A DNA stretch of 64,000 nucleotides from Ascochyta rabiei (lineage: Eukaryota; Ascomycota; Dothideomycetes; Pleosporales; Didymellaceae): NCBI RefSeq assembly GCF_004011695.2, contig NC_082421.1:620001-684000 (forward strand), read 5' to 3'. The notes under the pieces were generated by a model. The model was not told the DNA's origin, did no database searches, and saw only the letters and a list, made by a program, of their open reading frames with translations. This document shows, in pieces, positions 1 to 9,835 of this stretch. The position numbers were made by a program, and so were the translations under genes. How positions within the stretch are numbered: position 1 is the first letter of the stretch; each line of letters starts with the position of its first letter.

Positions 1-1325
1 GTAATCGTATGTCGATCTGCTGCGCTGTCGCAGATATGTCTTTCAACGCAGGCGAGTCAGGTGACAGCCGCCAGTCGAGGACACGCAAGATGTACTCGCC
101 CGCTATGCGGTGAGCCATCAAGCCGAGGACGAAGAGCTGTGCGGCTATGGGCCATAACCAGACCGTCAAGAAGTACCATAAGCTAGCGTAGATGTAGTCC
201 CGCAGATTGTTCGCTGACTCGACGACTCGCTCGCTGACGCTCAAGGCACGTTTCATGCGCCTGCCGATCATGCCGATGTTCTGCTGCAGAAGCGCATCCA
301 GCTCAGAAGAACAGTTCACCTGCTCAATGAGAGTGGGCAACGCGGCCTCTTTCGGAGTAGGTGGGTGTGCGACTACTTTGTGCAACTTCAGCTTCTCGAC
401 GAGCATTGCCTTCTTCCTCTTCCGTTGTTCTTCCTCAGCTTCATGCTTCTCAAAAGCCATGTCCCATTTCTCGCTGATGCTCTTGTCTCCCAGAGCAAGT
501 GCGATTGGCGTCAACGAGAGGTACTGCATGCGCATTGGGTCTGGTCGGTCGTAGACAACGATTTGTATGGTCGACAGCATGTCGGCAGGGCAGTACCATC
601 GCGGCAGGCGGTTCGACGGATCGGTGTACGCAGAGAGGAGGTTCTTGTGGACATGCTCCGCTGGTGCCTTGGGGTTGACCTCACCCAGGACACGCAGAGA
701 GGTGTGTCCACATCGCGCAAGCAGCTCTTTGATGTCGTGCGGGCTATGTCGTAGCAGAGTGCCTACTACCAGCGCGTTCTCGACATTGCGAAGCTAGACA
801 CCGTGAGCGGTGCATCTTCCCCGAACGCTCACATACCCACCTCGACTTCTTGTAGGATGGAGACGACAAAGACATCCAATTCCGAGTTTCTGAACCCTAC
901 CAGGACGCCAGATTGAGGTCCGTTCGGTGCGTCTGATGGCCAGAATATGCGCATCAGCCCATTGTGTGCGCCCATGTCACCATTCTGCTACCCCACTAGA
1001 ACGACCCTCGACGTTTGAGCTGCTCGCGCGCAGAGATGCCGCCAGTACCGACTCGTGGATGCTGCGTCGGTTAGCCCCATTATTCCCTGCGTTCATTTGA
1101 GGTCGAACCGACCAGGTCTGTCTCTTCGGTTGCCAGGCGTGCGAAAGGCAGTGCAAGCAGGAAGAAGAACAACGACAGGATCGCAAAGCCCTTTGCAGCT
1201 CTGGTGACAACTCCGTGGTCCCAAGCAAAGATTGCTAATTCGTAGAAGCGAGTAGTGAGGTCCCAGCGTGCAGTCGAGTATCCTGCGACGAAGATTCCGA
1301 GCGTAACAATGGAGAATGCGTGCAT
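1..1325 (-). CDS. Unrecognised fungal membrane protein, C-terminus beyond window edge
   Basis: Three minus-strand coding blocks can be joined. Block 1 (about 1325 to 1113) starts at an ATG and encodes a hydrophobic stretch ending SLFFFLLALPFARLA. Block 2 (987-841) encodes a soluble segment with NGLMRIFWPSDAPNG. A clean 47-nt intron (840-794, donor GTGGGT, acceptor CTAG) leads into block 3 (793-1), which stays open to the window edge. Block 3 contains LPRWYCPADMLSTIQIVVYD, a Lys/Glu-rich stretch, and a membrane-like segment (YASLWYFLTVWLWPIAAQLF). The join between blocks 1 and 2 (donor GTCGGT, intron 1112-988) is weak, and block 1 might itself be preceded by an intron because TAG directly precedes its ATG. 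I do not recognise the family. The composition suggests an integral membrane protein with a cytosolic charged linker. Coding character is clear; the exon borders near the 5' end are uncertain. Confidence 0.55.
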
Positions 1326-1837
1326 CTACAGCTGCTGCAACGGCATGCCAAGCCCGGTGGAAGTGGCAGTCTCAAGCTTCAATTCTGATATGCTGGCAAT
1401 GTCGCAAACCTGTCAGCTTGGTCAAACATGCGCGCCGAGAGAGAGCTATGCACTGCGTAGAAAGGGGTAGCGGCGTAGCGGCGTGGCGGCGTAGCGCACT
1501 GTTTGGCTCATAGCGTTGTCATTATCGATCAGGTGTACATACCAGACGCGTGTGTGGAAAGCGCGACTGGGGGGAGCTTCGGCCAATCAACGCCTGCGTC
1601 ACCGCAGACCACTAGCCTTCACCATCACTCCTTCTGCCACACATGGCGCTGTTGCAGCCCTCCAAAAATAGCTGCAATTGATTGCTTTGATGACCCTCGC
1701 AATGGCTGTTTGCCATGTGCCGCACACTTTTACCTGAACGCCCACCAGTCGACCCTAGACATCTCCACCTTCTGCCACCGCACTCATCCTGCGTACGCGA
1801 TCTTGTCTTGTCCTCTCCGCCATCCTACTCAGACGCA
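1326..1837. other. Divergent intergenic region
   Basis: About 510 bp between the start of the minus-strand membrane protein gene and the plus-strand deubiquitinase gene. It must hold both promoters. I see no further gene. An ATG at 1715 lies in frame with the downstream gene, but its product would begin with a Pro/His/Ser-rich stretch unlike the family, so I treat it as 5' untranslated sequence. Confidence 0.5.
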
Positions 1838-3367
1838 ATGGCCGCTCACACGATATCTGGTACTATGTTACAAGACAAGAGCTCCGTGCCAGATGCAGGC
1901 AAGAATACCAGTCACGATGAACCAACAGCTTCACCGACCACCAACAGATCCGCCAGTAAACCAGAGCAGTCTGGCGAAGTACTCGGCGATGAGGTTGTTG
2001 ATGGGAGTGACGTCAAACGCGAGCGATCCCAAGACGCGTCTCTAGCCAGCAAGAGGTGTCTGCCCGAGCCATGCACCAATGAAGAAGAACCTGAGTCTAA
2101 GAACATGAAGCGATCCTGCACATCCCTAAATGGCAACGCTGAGCCTACGCCGGAGATCAGCAAAGAGACATGGCAAGGCTTTTGCGAAATTGAATCGGAG
2201 CCGGCCTACTTTGCCACTATCCTACGAGATATGGGCGTACAAGGCATCAATGTCCGGGAGGTTTTCGCAATGGAGCCATGGTTTTTGGAAACACTTCCAC
2301 AGCCCACCTACGGTCTGATTCTGCTTTACCGGTATCGTGACAATGGCTCTTCTGAACGGCCCACGGAGGCGCCACGCCCCTTGTGGTTCGCCAACCAGCT
2401 CCCAGCTCAGAACAGTTGTGCAACATTAGCCATGATCAACATCATCATGAATAGCACCGATGTTGAGATCGGAGATCACCTGCAGCAATTCAAAGACTTT
2501 ACGGAAGACTTTACACCCTATCAGCGAGGTGAGGCGCTCGCCAGTTTTGACTTTGTTAAGAAGATACACAACTCCTTTGCAAAGAGGATGGATATGCTTG
2601 AAGCAGACAAGCATCTCTCTTATAAAGTCAAGAAAGCACAGCGTCTTCTCAAGGACAAAAAGGCTCGACGCAAATCTACCGATTCTGCAGCTACAGATGA
2701 TAGCGCTGAAGGCTATGAAGACAATGCACATCACTTCATAGCATATATCCCAGCAGGCAACGAAGTCTGGATGCTCGACGGTTTTAACGCACAGCCAACA
2801 AGTGTAGCCCAATTCGATACAGAGCGAGGGGAGACCTGGCTTTCTCTGGCTGCGGAGTCCATACTCTCCATCATGGCTGATGAGGGCCACGAGTATACCA
2901 GTTTTGCCATCACACAGTCCCCCCTGCTGCCCCTTCGCGAGCAGGCTTGCCTTGCAATCGACACCATCAAACACATTGAGTTACGTCTGGATCACATTTC
3001 GAGAGACTGGAGGTCTCTTGCTACCGACGAACCATCCCCACCAAATCTTCAAATGCTCGGTATCGAAGATCAGCTATCTCTGCACACTGTGCCGGATACA
3101 GTGGCGACAGCTATCTCGAACGAGGAAATGCCCGCTCTGGTTGAACGACGGAAACAAGTTTTCATAGACCTGGACCAGCTTGCAGCAGATATCGCGTCAG
3201 AAACGCAGACCGAAGCTGAGGAGACCCAGAAGGCTGCCCAGCGGCGGTACGATTGCGGGCCTGTGATCAAGATGTGGGCAGAGATGCTCGCCGGCAACGG
3301 GTTTCTGGAGGGAAATCTCGATGGCTTTATGCCTTCTAGCAGCCGAGACAAGAAGGCGAAGAAATGA
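1838..3367 (+). CDS. uch2: Ubiquitin carboxyl-terminal hydrolase, UCH37/BAP1 type
   Basis: A cysteine protease of peptidase family C12 that removes ubiquitin from conjugates. In animals and fission yeast the UCH37-type enzyme works at the proteasome. The chosen ATG at 1838 gives 509 residues in a single exon. The N-terminal 100 or so residues are polar and low in complexity. The UCH domain follows (about 115-350), with the oxyanion Gln and nucleophile in QNSCATLA (Cys194), the catalytic His in HHFIAYIP (His298 or 299), and the catalytic Asp in MLDGFN. A long charged helix-forming part comes next, and the C-terminus (RRYDCGPVIKMWAEMLAGNG) resembles the UCH37-like domain used for proteasome recruitment. 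The Lys-rich tail is intact. A shorter UCH-L1-like enzyme is excluded by this C-terminal extension. Confidence 0.9.
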   Translation: MAAHTISGTMLQDKSSVPDAGKNTSHDEPTASPTTNRSASKPEQSGEVLGDEVVDGSDVKRERSQDASLASKRCLPEPCTNEEEPESKNMKRSCTSLNGNAEPTPEISKETWQGFCEIESEPAYFATILRDMGVQGINVREVFAMEPWFLETLPQPTYGLILLYRYRDNGSSERPTEAPRPLWFANQLPAQNSCATLAMINIIMNSTDVEIGDHLQQFKDFTEDFTPYQRGEALASFDFVKKIHNSFAKRMDMLEADKHLSYKVKKAQRLLKDKKARRKSTDSAATDDSAEGYEDNAHHFIAYIPAGNEVWMLDGFNAQPTSVAQFDTERGETWLSLAAESILSIMADEGHEYTSFAITQSPLLPLREQACLAIDTIKHIELRLDHISRDWRSLATDEPSPPNLQMLGIEDQLSLHTVPDTVATAISNEEMPALVERRKQVFIDLDQLAADIASETQTEAEETQKAAQRRYDCGPVIKMWAEMLAGNGFLEGNLDGFMPSSSRDKKAKK

Positions 3368-3571
3368 GAGCCGTGTTAACTGTTTGCATACACTTACACA
3401 TCTCCATAAAAACCAATAATACCATCTTGCACGTTCAATCTTGAAGCCAGCCTGCAGACAGCTCCACCAGTGAGGGCACGAAGCCGAGCGCTAGCGGCTA
3501 CCCTGCAGATCCGAAGCTCAACTTTCTCAAGGTTCACGTCATACCTTCAACACACATCAAGAAGTCTCGAA

Positions 3572-4981
3572 ATGGAGTTCCAGAAGGGCGAACGCGTTTT
3601 CCTCAACTTTGAGACCGGTGGTGTCGAAAAGACGGAGCAAGAGACAGTGCCCGAGCGTACAGTAATACCAGCCTTTGACTTTGTCGGCGATATCCTCGAG
3701 CACAATCCAGCTTCAGCCACCCCACCGGTCGCACCCTCCTTCAAGACGAATTCAAATGGCTTCCCAGCTTACAAGAAGCGCACACCAAGAGTCTCGGCCT
3801 TCAAACAGCAACGTGCGGCCAAGGAACAGCAAGCCACTGCAGTACCAAAGGCGCAGGACGCTTCGAGTCTACACAATGCGCCGCCACCACGCGCAAAGTT
3901 TGAGCCCGATGAGGAGAGACGGGCGATAGACGAGGAGAACCAGCGAAGGTTAGACGCCATGTCGGAAGAGGAAATAGAGGAGGAGCGCAGAGAACTCATG
4001 GCGAATCTCAGTCCTGAGATGATACGGAGACTGCTTATGCGGTCGAGTATTGATGACGGGAGCAACGAGCGGCAGCGCTGGCCAGAGGAAGAGCCTGCGA
4101 CATCTGAACCTGAACCTGCACTCGAAACACGGCATGTTGAGCCAGAGCCTGAGCCAGCAACGAAACCGTCGACCTCGAAGAAGGTGTCATTTGCAGCGCC
4201 AGCAACAGAAGACGATACGCCAGTAAAAGCTTCAGGTACCGCATCAGACACTGCAACGGACGAGCAAGCCCATACCTACACCGAAGAGGCGACCGGCTCA
4301 CTCCACTTCCCAGCGACACCACAACCACCCGACCTCGACCCCAACGACCCCGACTTCCTCAAGAACATGCACGCTAAATACTTCCCTTCGCTCGCCTACA
4401 ACCCTTCCACGCTATCATGGATGACGCCCATCGACCCCAGCGATAAGTCGTCGCCCTACCACCCCTCACAAACCGCCCTCGACGCCTCGGAGCTACGCTT
4501 CGACTTCAAAGGCACCCTCCTAGCGCCGAGCATCGCACGCGAGATACCCAGCGACAGGGGTCTCCACCACCACGCGCACGCGCCCGAAGCTGCCGGCTAC
4601 ACGATACCCGAGCTTGCGGTGACTGCGAGAAGCGCCGTGCCTGCACAGCGGTGCATGGCATACCAGACGCTGGGGCGCATACTGTACCGATTGGGGCAAG
4701 GGGAATATGGTGTCGAGAGACCGCGGCAGGAGACCGACGGGCCGGTGCGGGTAGCGCAGAATCCAGACGCAGATGCCGAAGAGGATGACGAGGCGGACGA
4801 GGCGGACGTTGGACACTACATGGCGGCTGGACTGTGGCAATGCATTGAGGACGGCAGGGTTATCGAGACGCTGACCGAGGAGGCGAGTCGAGAAAAGGGA
4901 CATTTGACAGCGCGAACGTTTGCTCAAGAGGCGCTGTGGAATTGGCGGCGCGGCGGGGGGAGGAAGAGACACGCTGTGTAA
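3572..4981 (+). CDS. RBA50: RPAP1/Rba50-like RNA polymerase II assembly factor
   Basis: Single exon, 469 residues from the ATG at 3572. An in-frame ATG at 3470 would add an Arg/Ser-rich leader and is less likely, because MEFQKGERVF is a typical family start. An RPAP1 N-terminal domain is visible around residues 125-175 (MSEEEIEEERRELMANLSPE, followed by a leucine-rich helix). The RPAP1 C-terminal domain is visible around 305-350 (SELRFDFKGTLL, then ARSAVPAQRCMAYQTLGRIL). The middle is acidic and Pro/Glu-rich, probably disordered. RPAP1 proteins help assemble RNA polymerase II and bring it into the nucleus, together with GPN-loop GTPases. The gene lies 204 bp downstream of the UCH37-type gene, on the same strand. 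Confidence 0.85.
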   Translation: MEFQKGERVFLNFETGGVEKTEQETVPERTVIPAFDFVGDILEHNPASATPPVAPSFKTNSNGFPAYKKRTPRVSAFKQQRAAKEQQATAVPKAQDASSLHNAPPPRAKFEPDEERRAIDEENQRRLDAMSEEEIEEERRELMANLSPEMIRRLLMRSSIDDGSNERQRWPEEEPATSEPEPALETRHVEPEPEPATKPSTSKKVSFAAPATEDDTPVKASGTASDTATDEQAHTYTEEATGSLHFPATPQPPDLDPNDPDFLKNMHAKYFPSLAYNPSTLSWMTPIDPSDKSSPYHPSQTALDASELRFDFKGTLLAPSIAREIPSDRGLHHHAHAPEAAGYTIPELAVTARSAVPAQRCMAYQTLGRILYRLGQGEYGVERPRQETDGPVRVAQNPDADAEEDDEADEADVGHYMAAGLWQCIEDGRVIETLTEEASREKGHLTARTFAQEALWNWRRGGGRKRHAV

Positions 4982-5140
4982 ACCCGCCGTTCTCGCCTTG
5001 CGACCAAGACACATACACAGTCCCAGAAAGATAGATTCTGACCAATACCCTACATCATGAACCAAGCAGACCAAGCAGCCGTATCGCCGCCTCAACGCCA
5101 TTCCAATGTATTCCCCTCGCGCGACCCCGTTGATACCGTC

Positions 5141-5703
5141 TCACGCCTCCATCAGCCCAACATCGACCTCCTTCGGCCCCTTCTTCACCGCATGATCCAG
5201 CGTCTTGTCCAGCTCGCGGTACTCCTTCTCCTCCTGCGGGCTCTTGACTATAGTCTTCGCCAGACTAGCAATCTTGCCGACCGAGCTCTGGCGCTCGAGC
5301 GCAGGAGGAGACTTTGACGCGCCGCCAGCACGGGCGGCATTGGAGTCTGCGGAGCCCGTCGAGTCTGTCGCCGACGATGTGTGCAGGGGTATGTGCGGGT
5401 GAGCAGGTTCTAGTCGCCGGGTCAGTCGGCGGTAGTTGGGTGTATGGCGACGCGCGGTAGGATGATGCGCTGCGTGCGTCGTCAGGTGAGCATGCAGCCG
5501 TCGTGTGCGTATACACTCGGCGTCGTATATGCCAGGTTAGACTGGCAGGAAGCGTGGAAGCATCGCTTTCGGTAATCCGCTACATGCGTAGTCCACCGTA
5601 AACGCTCGAGGCCACGCAGGGGCCGGGCCGTGCACTAATCAGGTGCGGTGTACAAAGAAGAAAGCGACGGACCTTCGAACTGCAGCGAGTCGTTGCTGCC
5701 CAT
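5141..5703 (-). CDS. Small hypothetical protein, spliced
   Basis: The best-supported part is the 3' exon. Read down to the TGA at 5141-5143, it encodes a polar protein with SSATDSTGSADSNAARAGG, then SPPALERQSSVGKIASLAKT, then a charged helix ending GPKEVDVGLMEA. A convincing first exon starts at the ATG at 5703 (MGSNDSLQFE) and runs into a donor GTCCGT at 5672. The acceptor is probably near 5400-5416 (CGACTAG), which would make an intron of about 260 nt, long for this window; a small additional exon may be hidden there. I do not recognise the family. The Ser/Ala-rich N-terminus and amphipathic C-terminus suggest a small soluble protein. It converges tail to tail on the RPAP1-like gene. Confidence 0.45.
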
Positions 5704-6722
5704 GGTGTCTGATTCGTTGAATGGGTCGCTTGTTGCAGTGCCGATTGGGACCAGGCGTTGTATCGTGTAATTATGAGGTAGAGGAAAATCGTCCTGTATG
5801 CTGTCGCTATTGTTATACGGCGACTCGCGTTGCCGCAGACAAAGACAGGGCTACGTCAGCGGCTGACAAAGTGGGCTGTGTTTTGGTGGGGGAGCGGGGA
5901 GGGCGTTGTGGTCATCATCGGCATCTGTGCCTGAACATCGAGGTCGATTTCTTTGCAGAACCAGCACAGCTCTGTCTTGTCAACGCTCTTGCTCAGCGCA
6001 CTTACTGCTTTTCGTGGACGTACACTTTTCTACGGAAAAATTAATACTCTCTGCATTTCAACTTGAACAGGCAGGGTATATAGAGCCGAAAGTGCGGTTT
6101 CCAACCAATCCTGCCATGTGACACATCGTTTGGCAACTACCCAGGAAAGAAACAGCCAAATACCGAGAGTACGTGCAGATGTAGTGAACAGAAGAAGAGG
6201 TCGTCCATGTTTATTGTCTATATCTGTTACAATATCTGTTAGTGTCCAAGACCAACATCATCTCCACATCTACCCCCCCCCCCCCCCCAGCCTTCAAAGG
6301 CAACCAAAACGCCATGCAACAAGCAACGCCGTTCAAACTCTAGCACGAATTGTCCAGTGGTAGATGGCATTGTGTCATGGTGCTCGTTTGCGAGGGATTG
6401 CAAGTGATGATACACCGAACGAGGACTGCGCACGCTGTGGTTGATGTGTTCGGGAGAATGAACTGTACGGCTGAGTGGTAGCCTTGAACGTTATCCTACC
6501 GCGGTGCTTTGTCCCGGGTGTTACGATTCGGAACAAAGAGCAAGGAGTGTTGCGCAACTGTAGAACATCAGTCAAGATGTAGGGTTATGCTGAGCAAAAT
6601 CTGAAAGATATTCGGTGTTGTGAGGACGACGATCAAGGAACGACCGCGAGACGGCTTGACGCGCACAGAGAAATGGTTGTTGAAATTTCACGTGGCTAGA
6701 TTCGGCCAGGTTCAGAGGGTGA
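5704..6722. other. Intergenic region with a 16-C homopolymer
   Basis: About 1 kb between two minus-strand genes. I see no coding region with recognisable content. It contains a run of 16 C at 6273-6288 and short A/T-rich patches. It should hold the promoter of the small hypothetical gene and the 3' untranslated region of COG3. Confidence 0.5.
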
Positions 6723-9445
6723 CTATCTAATACTCAGCCCTCTCCCTGTGGCCCCAGTTCTCATTGTGCCCGTCCTCCCGCTGACGGCGCCCATGCTATC
6801 CGTGTCACTGTCGTCGCCATTCAAGTCGGAGTGTTCGTCGTCGTCGTCGACGATGCCTAGCCCAAGGTTGCCAACTCTGAACGTATTGGTGCACCACTCA
6901 TGGAACACGTCGGGATCCCAAACACCGTCTTCCCTACCCTTGCCCTTCCCGCTTCTTCCCGTTCCATTTGTCCCGTTTAGTGAAGGCGTGTAGGAAGTAT
7001 CGAACCAGTCTTCGTAGGTCTGTGTTACAGACTCCATGACAGCTGCTACAAGCATCTCGCGGGTCCGGGCATCACTGATGTACTCTTCGAGCTTACCGCG
7101 CAGGAACGGGGTTTCCTGCTCGACATTCTGCCGTATCTTGGCCGTGCGCGCTGGCGCCTCAGCAACTGGCACCTTCTTGTTGTTTTTCGTGTCGATAGGT
7201 GCTACCATCCGGGCAACGAACTGGCCAGTGAAGTCGTTGATTGCCTGTCGCAGTCGCGCGTCTACTTCTGCTTTTGCGTCAAGCATGTTGTCGACGACCT
7301 TGGGAATGAGCAGGCCAACAAGGTTGCGTGGGTTGAAAAGCCCTCCTCGTTCGCGCAACTCCCAGAAGGTGTTGGTGACGCTCCATATGTCGTACTTGAT
7401 ATCCGTTTCTGGCGTCACAAACTCGATGTCGAAAGCTACAATCTGTTGCTTGAGCAGAAGGAGATGTGAGACAAGAAAGAGTGCCGCATCGGTTGGAGAC
7501 GCGGACTTGGTGATCAACGCGCTGGCTTGTGTGAGCGACATCGTAGTGCTGTGAACGATGTGATGCGCCAGGTCGTCAAAAACGGAAGACTGTGGATCTT
7601 GTCAGCAAGTATTTCAGATAGCTTGGTGATTGGAAGATAGAGCTCACATGCACCAGCCGATAAATCTTACTGAGCAGCCATATGGCTTTCCTCAGCGTCG
7701 GGTACCAGTCTTTGAACGCGGCTTCTGTGTTGAAGTTCCAACGCGAGTCGGGATCGTCCTCTTCGACCACCATAGGCGTCTTTGGCATTGTTGGGGTTGG
7801 TGGAATCTCTGACTTCTTTTGCTTCTTCCCTGAAAGTACAGGCTGATTTGACTTCGCGCCCTGCCCTGCCAGTTTCACGTTCTTGGCTGGGTAGTTCAAG
7901 TCTTCGGGCTTCGGCTTGTAGCGCTCGATGTCGTCCCGCAAGATGGCTAACGACAAGAACACAAGTCGGTTCTGCGCGTCTTGCAGAGCAGGGTGTACCA
8001 AGACAGAAAAGTCGAGCTTGTCTGCTTCGACAGGAGACTGCTCGTCTTCGTCATCCTCCATGTAACGGGTCTGCAGAAGTGTGCAAAGCTCGCAAAGCTT
8101 GAGGATTTGCGTTTCATGGATAGTCCGAGGTCGCAGATGATCATAGAGCGGCTCACACATTGCTTCGAGGAAGTCGTACATTCCGCCATCGCCGTCAAAC
8201 CACTCACGCCATAGGTCGTGCTCGTCGATGCAGATGCCACGGATGTAGCTGATACTGCTGCGCGCGAACGCCACCAGGTCTTTCGACGTGCTCGGTGCTT
8301 GCGCAATCTCGTTGGTCTTCTTTGCAACGATTGGTAAAATCAGACGTCCACGGGTGGTGGAGTAGCTCTGATATAGCTCGTTCATCAAGCTTTGATATTC
8401 TGCCTCGGCGCCTGGCGCTGCACCTGCTGGCAGAACCGCTCGCTTCTGTATCTCCAGCCCCAGCTTCTTCAGCTCTGGCGCACCAATACGAAACTTGGCG
8501 TACAGCAGTGCAGACATGGTAGTGTCGTTCAGTTGACGGTCGGCGATCCTCTTCGCAACATCGGCGGCGATCTCGCGCAAGGCTTCGGTGAAGTGGACTC
8601 GGATCAGCGTGAGGGCTCGTGTGAGAAGCAAGCGATATCTTGAACGGTAGGTCTCGGCCTCGCGGTGCTTCGTGTGGGCCTGCATGTACTCGAGACAGCT
8701 GTCGAGGTTCGCCAGCATGTCTGTAAACTCTTTGCCTCGCACAATCTTCGATGCGCCTGGTGCGTTGAGACGCTTTGTGGTAGGCTCCAGGTAGACGTAG
8801 TAGCGCAAGTTTTGTTCCATGTCTTCGGCAAGCTTCGTGATGCGCTTCTGGTCGCTGATCAGGCCCTCGCACTGTTCGCGGAAGGCAGTTGTCTGTGCCT
8901 CGACGGTTTTGAACGAGTCAGAGAGGGAAGAGAGGGTGTCGAGGGTCGAGTTGGTGTCGGCGATCACGTTGCCCAGGTGGTTGCTCGTCAGATGTAGCTG
9001 GACATGGTAGGCCTTGTACTCGTCGTGGCTGGCCTCGAGCAGGTCCTCGTGGACGCCTCCATACCAGGCAGCAAAGTCGAGCTCGTTGGCGATGTTTTCC
9101 TGCGACTTCTTCTTCACCAGCGCCTTCTCTTTCTTGATGTGTGCCCGCACTACCGAGTAGAAGTCGCTGTAGGACTTGGCGCGTCTGGCCACGGTGGCCG
9201 GTGGGGGTCCATTGAACTTCGCCGGGCCTTCCTCTACGGTCTCAGGGATTCCTTCTGCGCGCTCGACGTCAGCGTGGTTCTCCTACGGTGAAGTCATCAA
9301 TATCGCTCTGACGTACCCATGCAGCAGATGGCGGGCTTACGTTGGGCTGGCGCAGCAGACTCTCGCGGCGGCGGTGCTGCTGCGGTGGCTCCTCCTTCTT
9401 GGCCACGCGAGGCACGAAGGAACTGTACCACGACTCTCCCTCCAT
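6723..9445 (-). CDS. COG3: Conserved oligomeric Golgi complex subunit 3 (Sec34-like)
   Basis: COG3 is a core lobe A subunit of the eight-protein COG tether that captures retrograde vesicles at the Golgi. Three exons join in frame: 9445-9341, 9282-7648 and 7589-6723, giving 868 residues. Introns are 9340-9283 (GTAAGC...TAG) and 7647-7590 (GTGAGC...CAG). The family signature is in the first third: an EQCEGLISDQKRI coiled coil, then NLRYYVYLEPTTKRLNAPG, then a DMLANLDSCLEYMQAH segment and SRYRLLLTRALTLIRVHFTE. The second junction restores SSVFDDLAHHIVHS, typical of the C-terminal half. The last 60 or so residues are a Gly/Asp/Ser-rich tail. It is transcribed divergently from the Fmp25-like gene. 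Confidence 0.95.
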
Positions 9446-9835
9446 GGCGGTGCAGTGGGTGTGGCTTCAACCTGGACCGGCAGACATTCGGTGTCCCTTG
9501 CGTTCGTTCCACCACCACCGACACCACGCGTTGCTATCAGATGTCGGCGGTCGGCGCTTGAGAGCTTGGCCAATCAGAGGGAGGAAGTTGATCTGATAAG
9601 CCGAGCATAGCATGGGATGGCAGTAATGACGTTCTAGATATCCGATCTCGCCGCAGACGACCTCGCGACAGCTATCGAGCCGCGGTATTACCAACGTGGA
9701 GTGACCCCAGGGGCTTTTCAAAGTGCCAATGTCGACGTGCAATACCCGGTGAAGCCCCAATCTCTGAGCAGTCCACCGAACAACGCCTTCACACCCACTC
9801 ACACCACCCCACACCACACCACACCACACCACACG
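9446..9835. other. Shared divergent promoter region, COG3 and Fmp25-like
   Basis: 390 bp between two divergent start codons. Just before the plus-strand ATG lies a CACCA/CACAC-rich simple repeat (about 9796-9834). An in-frame upstream ATG at 9701 would read this repeat as His/Thr-rich protein and is unlikely to be used, because a better presequence begins at 9836. Confidence 0.5.

Noticed and set aside
2426..2974. Minus-strand open frame of 182 codons inside the deubiquitinase gene
   Set aside because: Antisense shadow of the UCH catalytic domain; no domain of its own.
5057..5317. Plus-strand open frame with a leucine-rich segment
   Set aside because: It is antisense to the 3' exon of the small minus-strand gene, whose protein sequence looks more natural.
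9701..9835. Upstream in-frame ATG for the Fmp25-like gene
   Set aside because: It would encode a His/Thr-rich run from a CACCA simple repeat; the ATG at 9836 begins a normal mitochondrial presequence.
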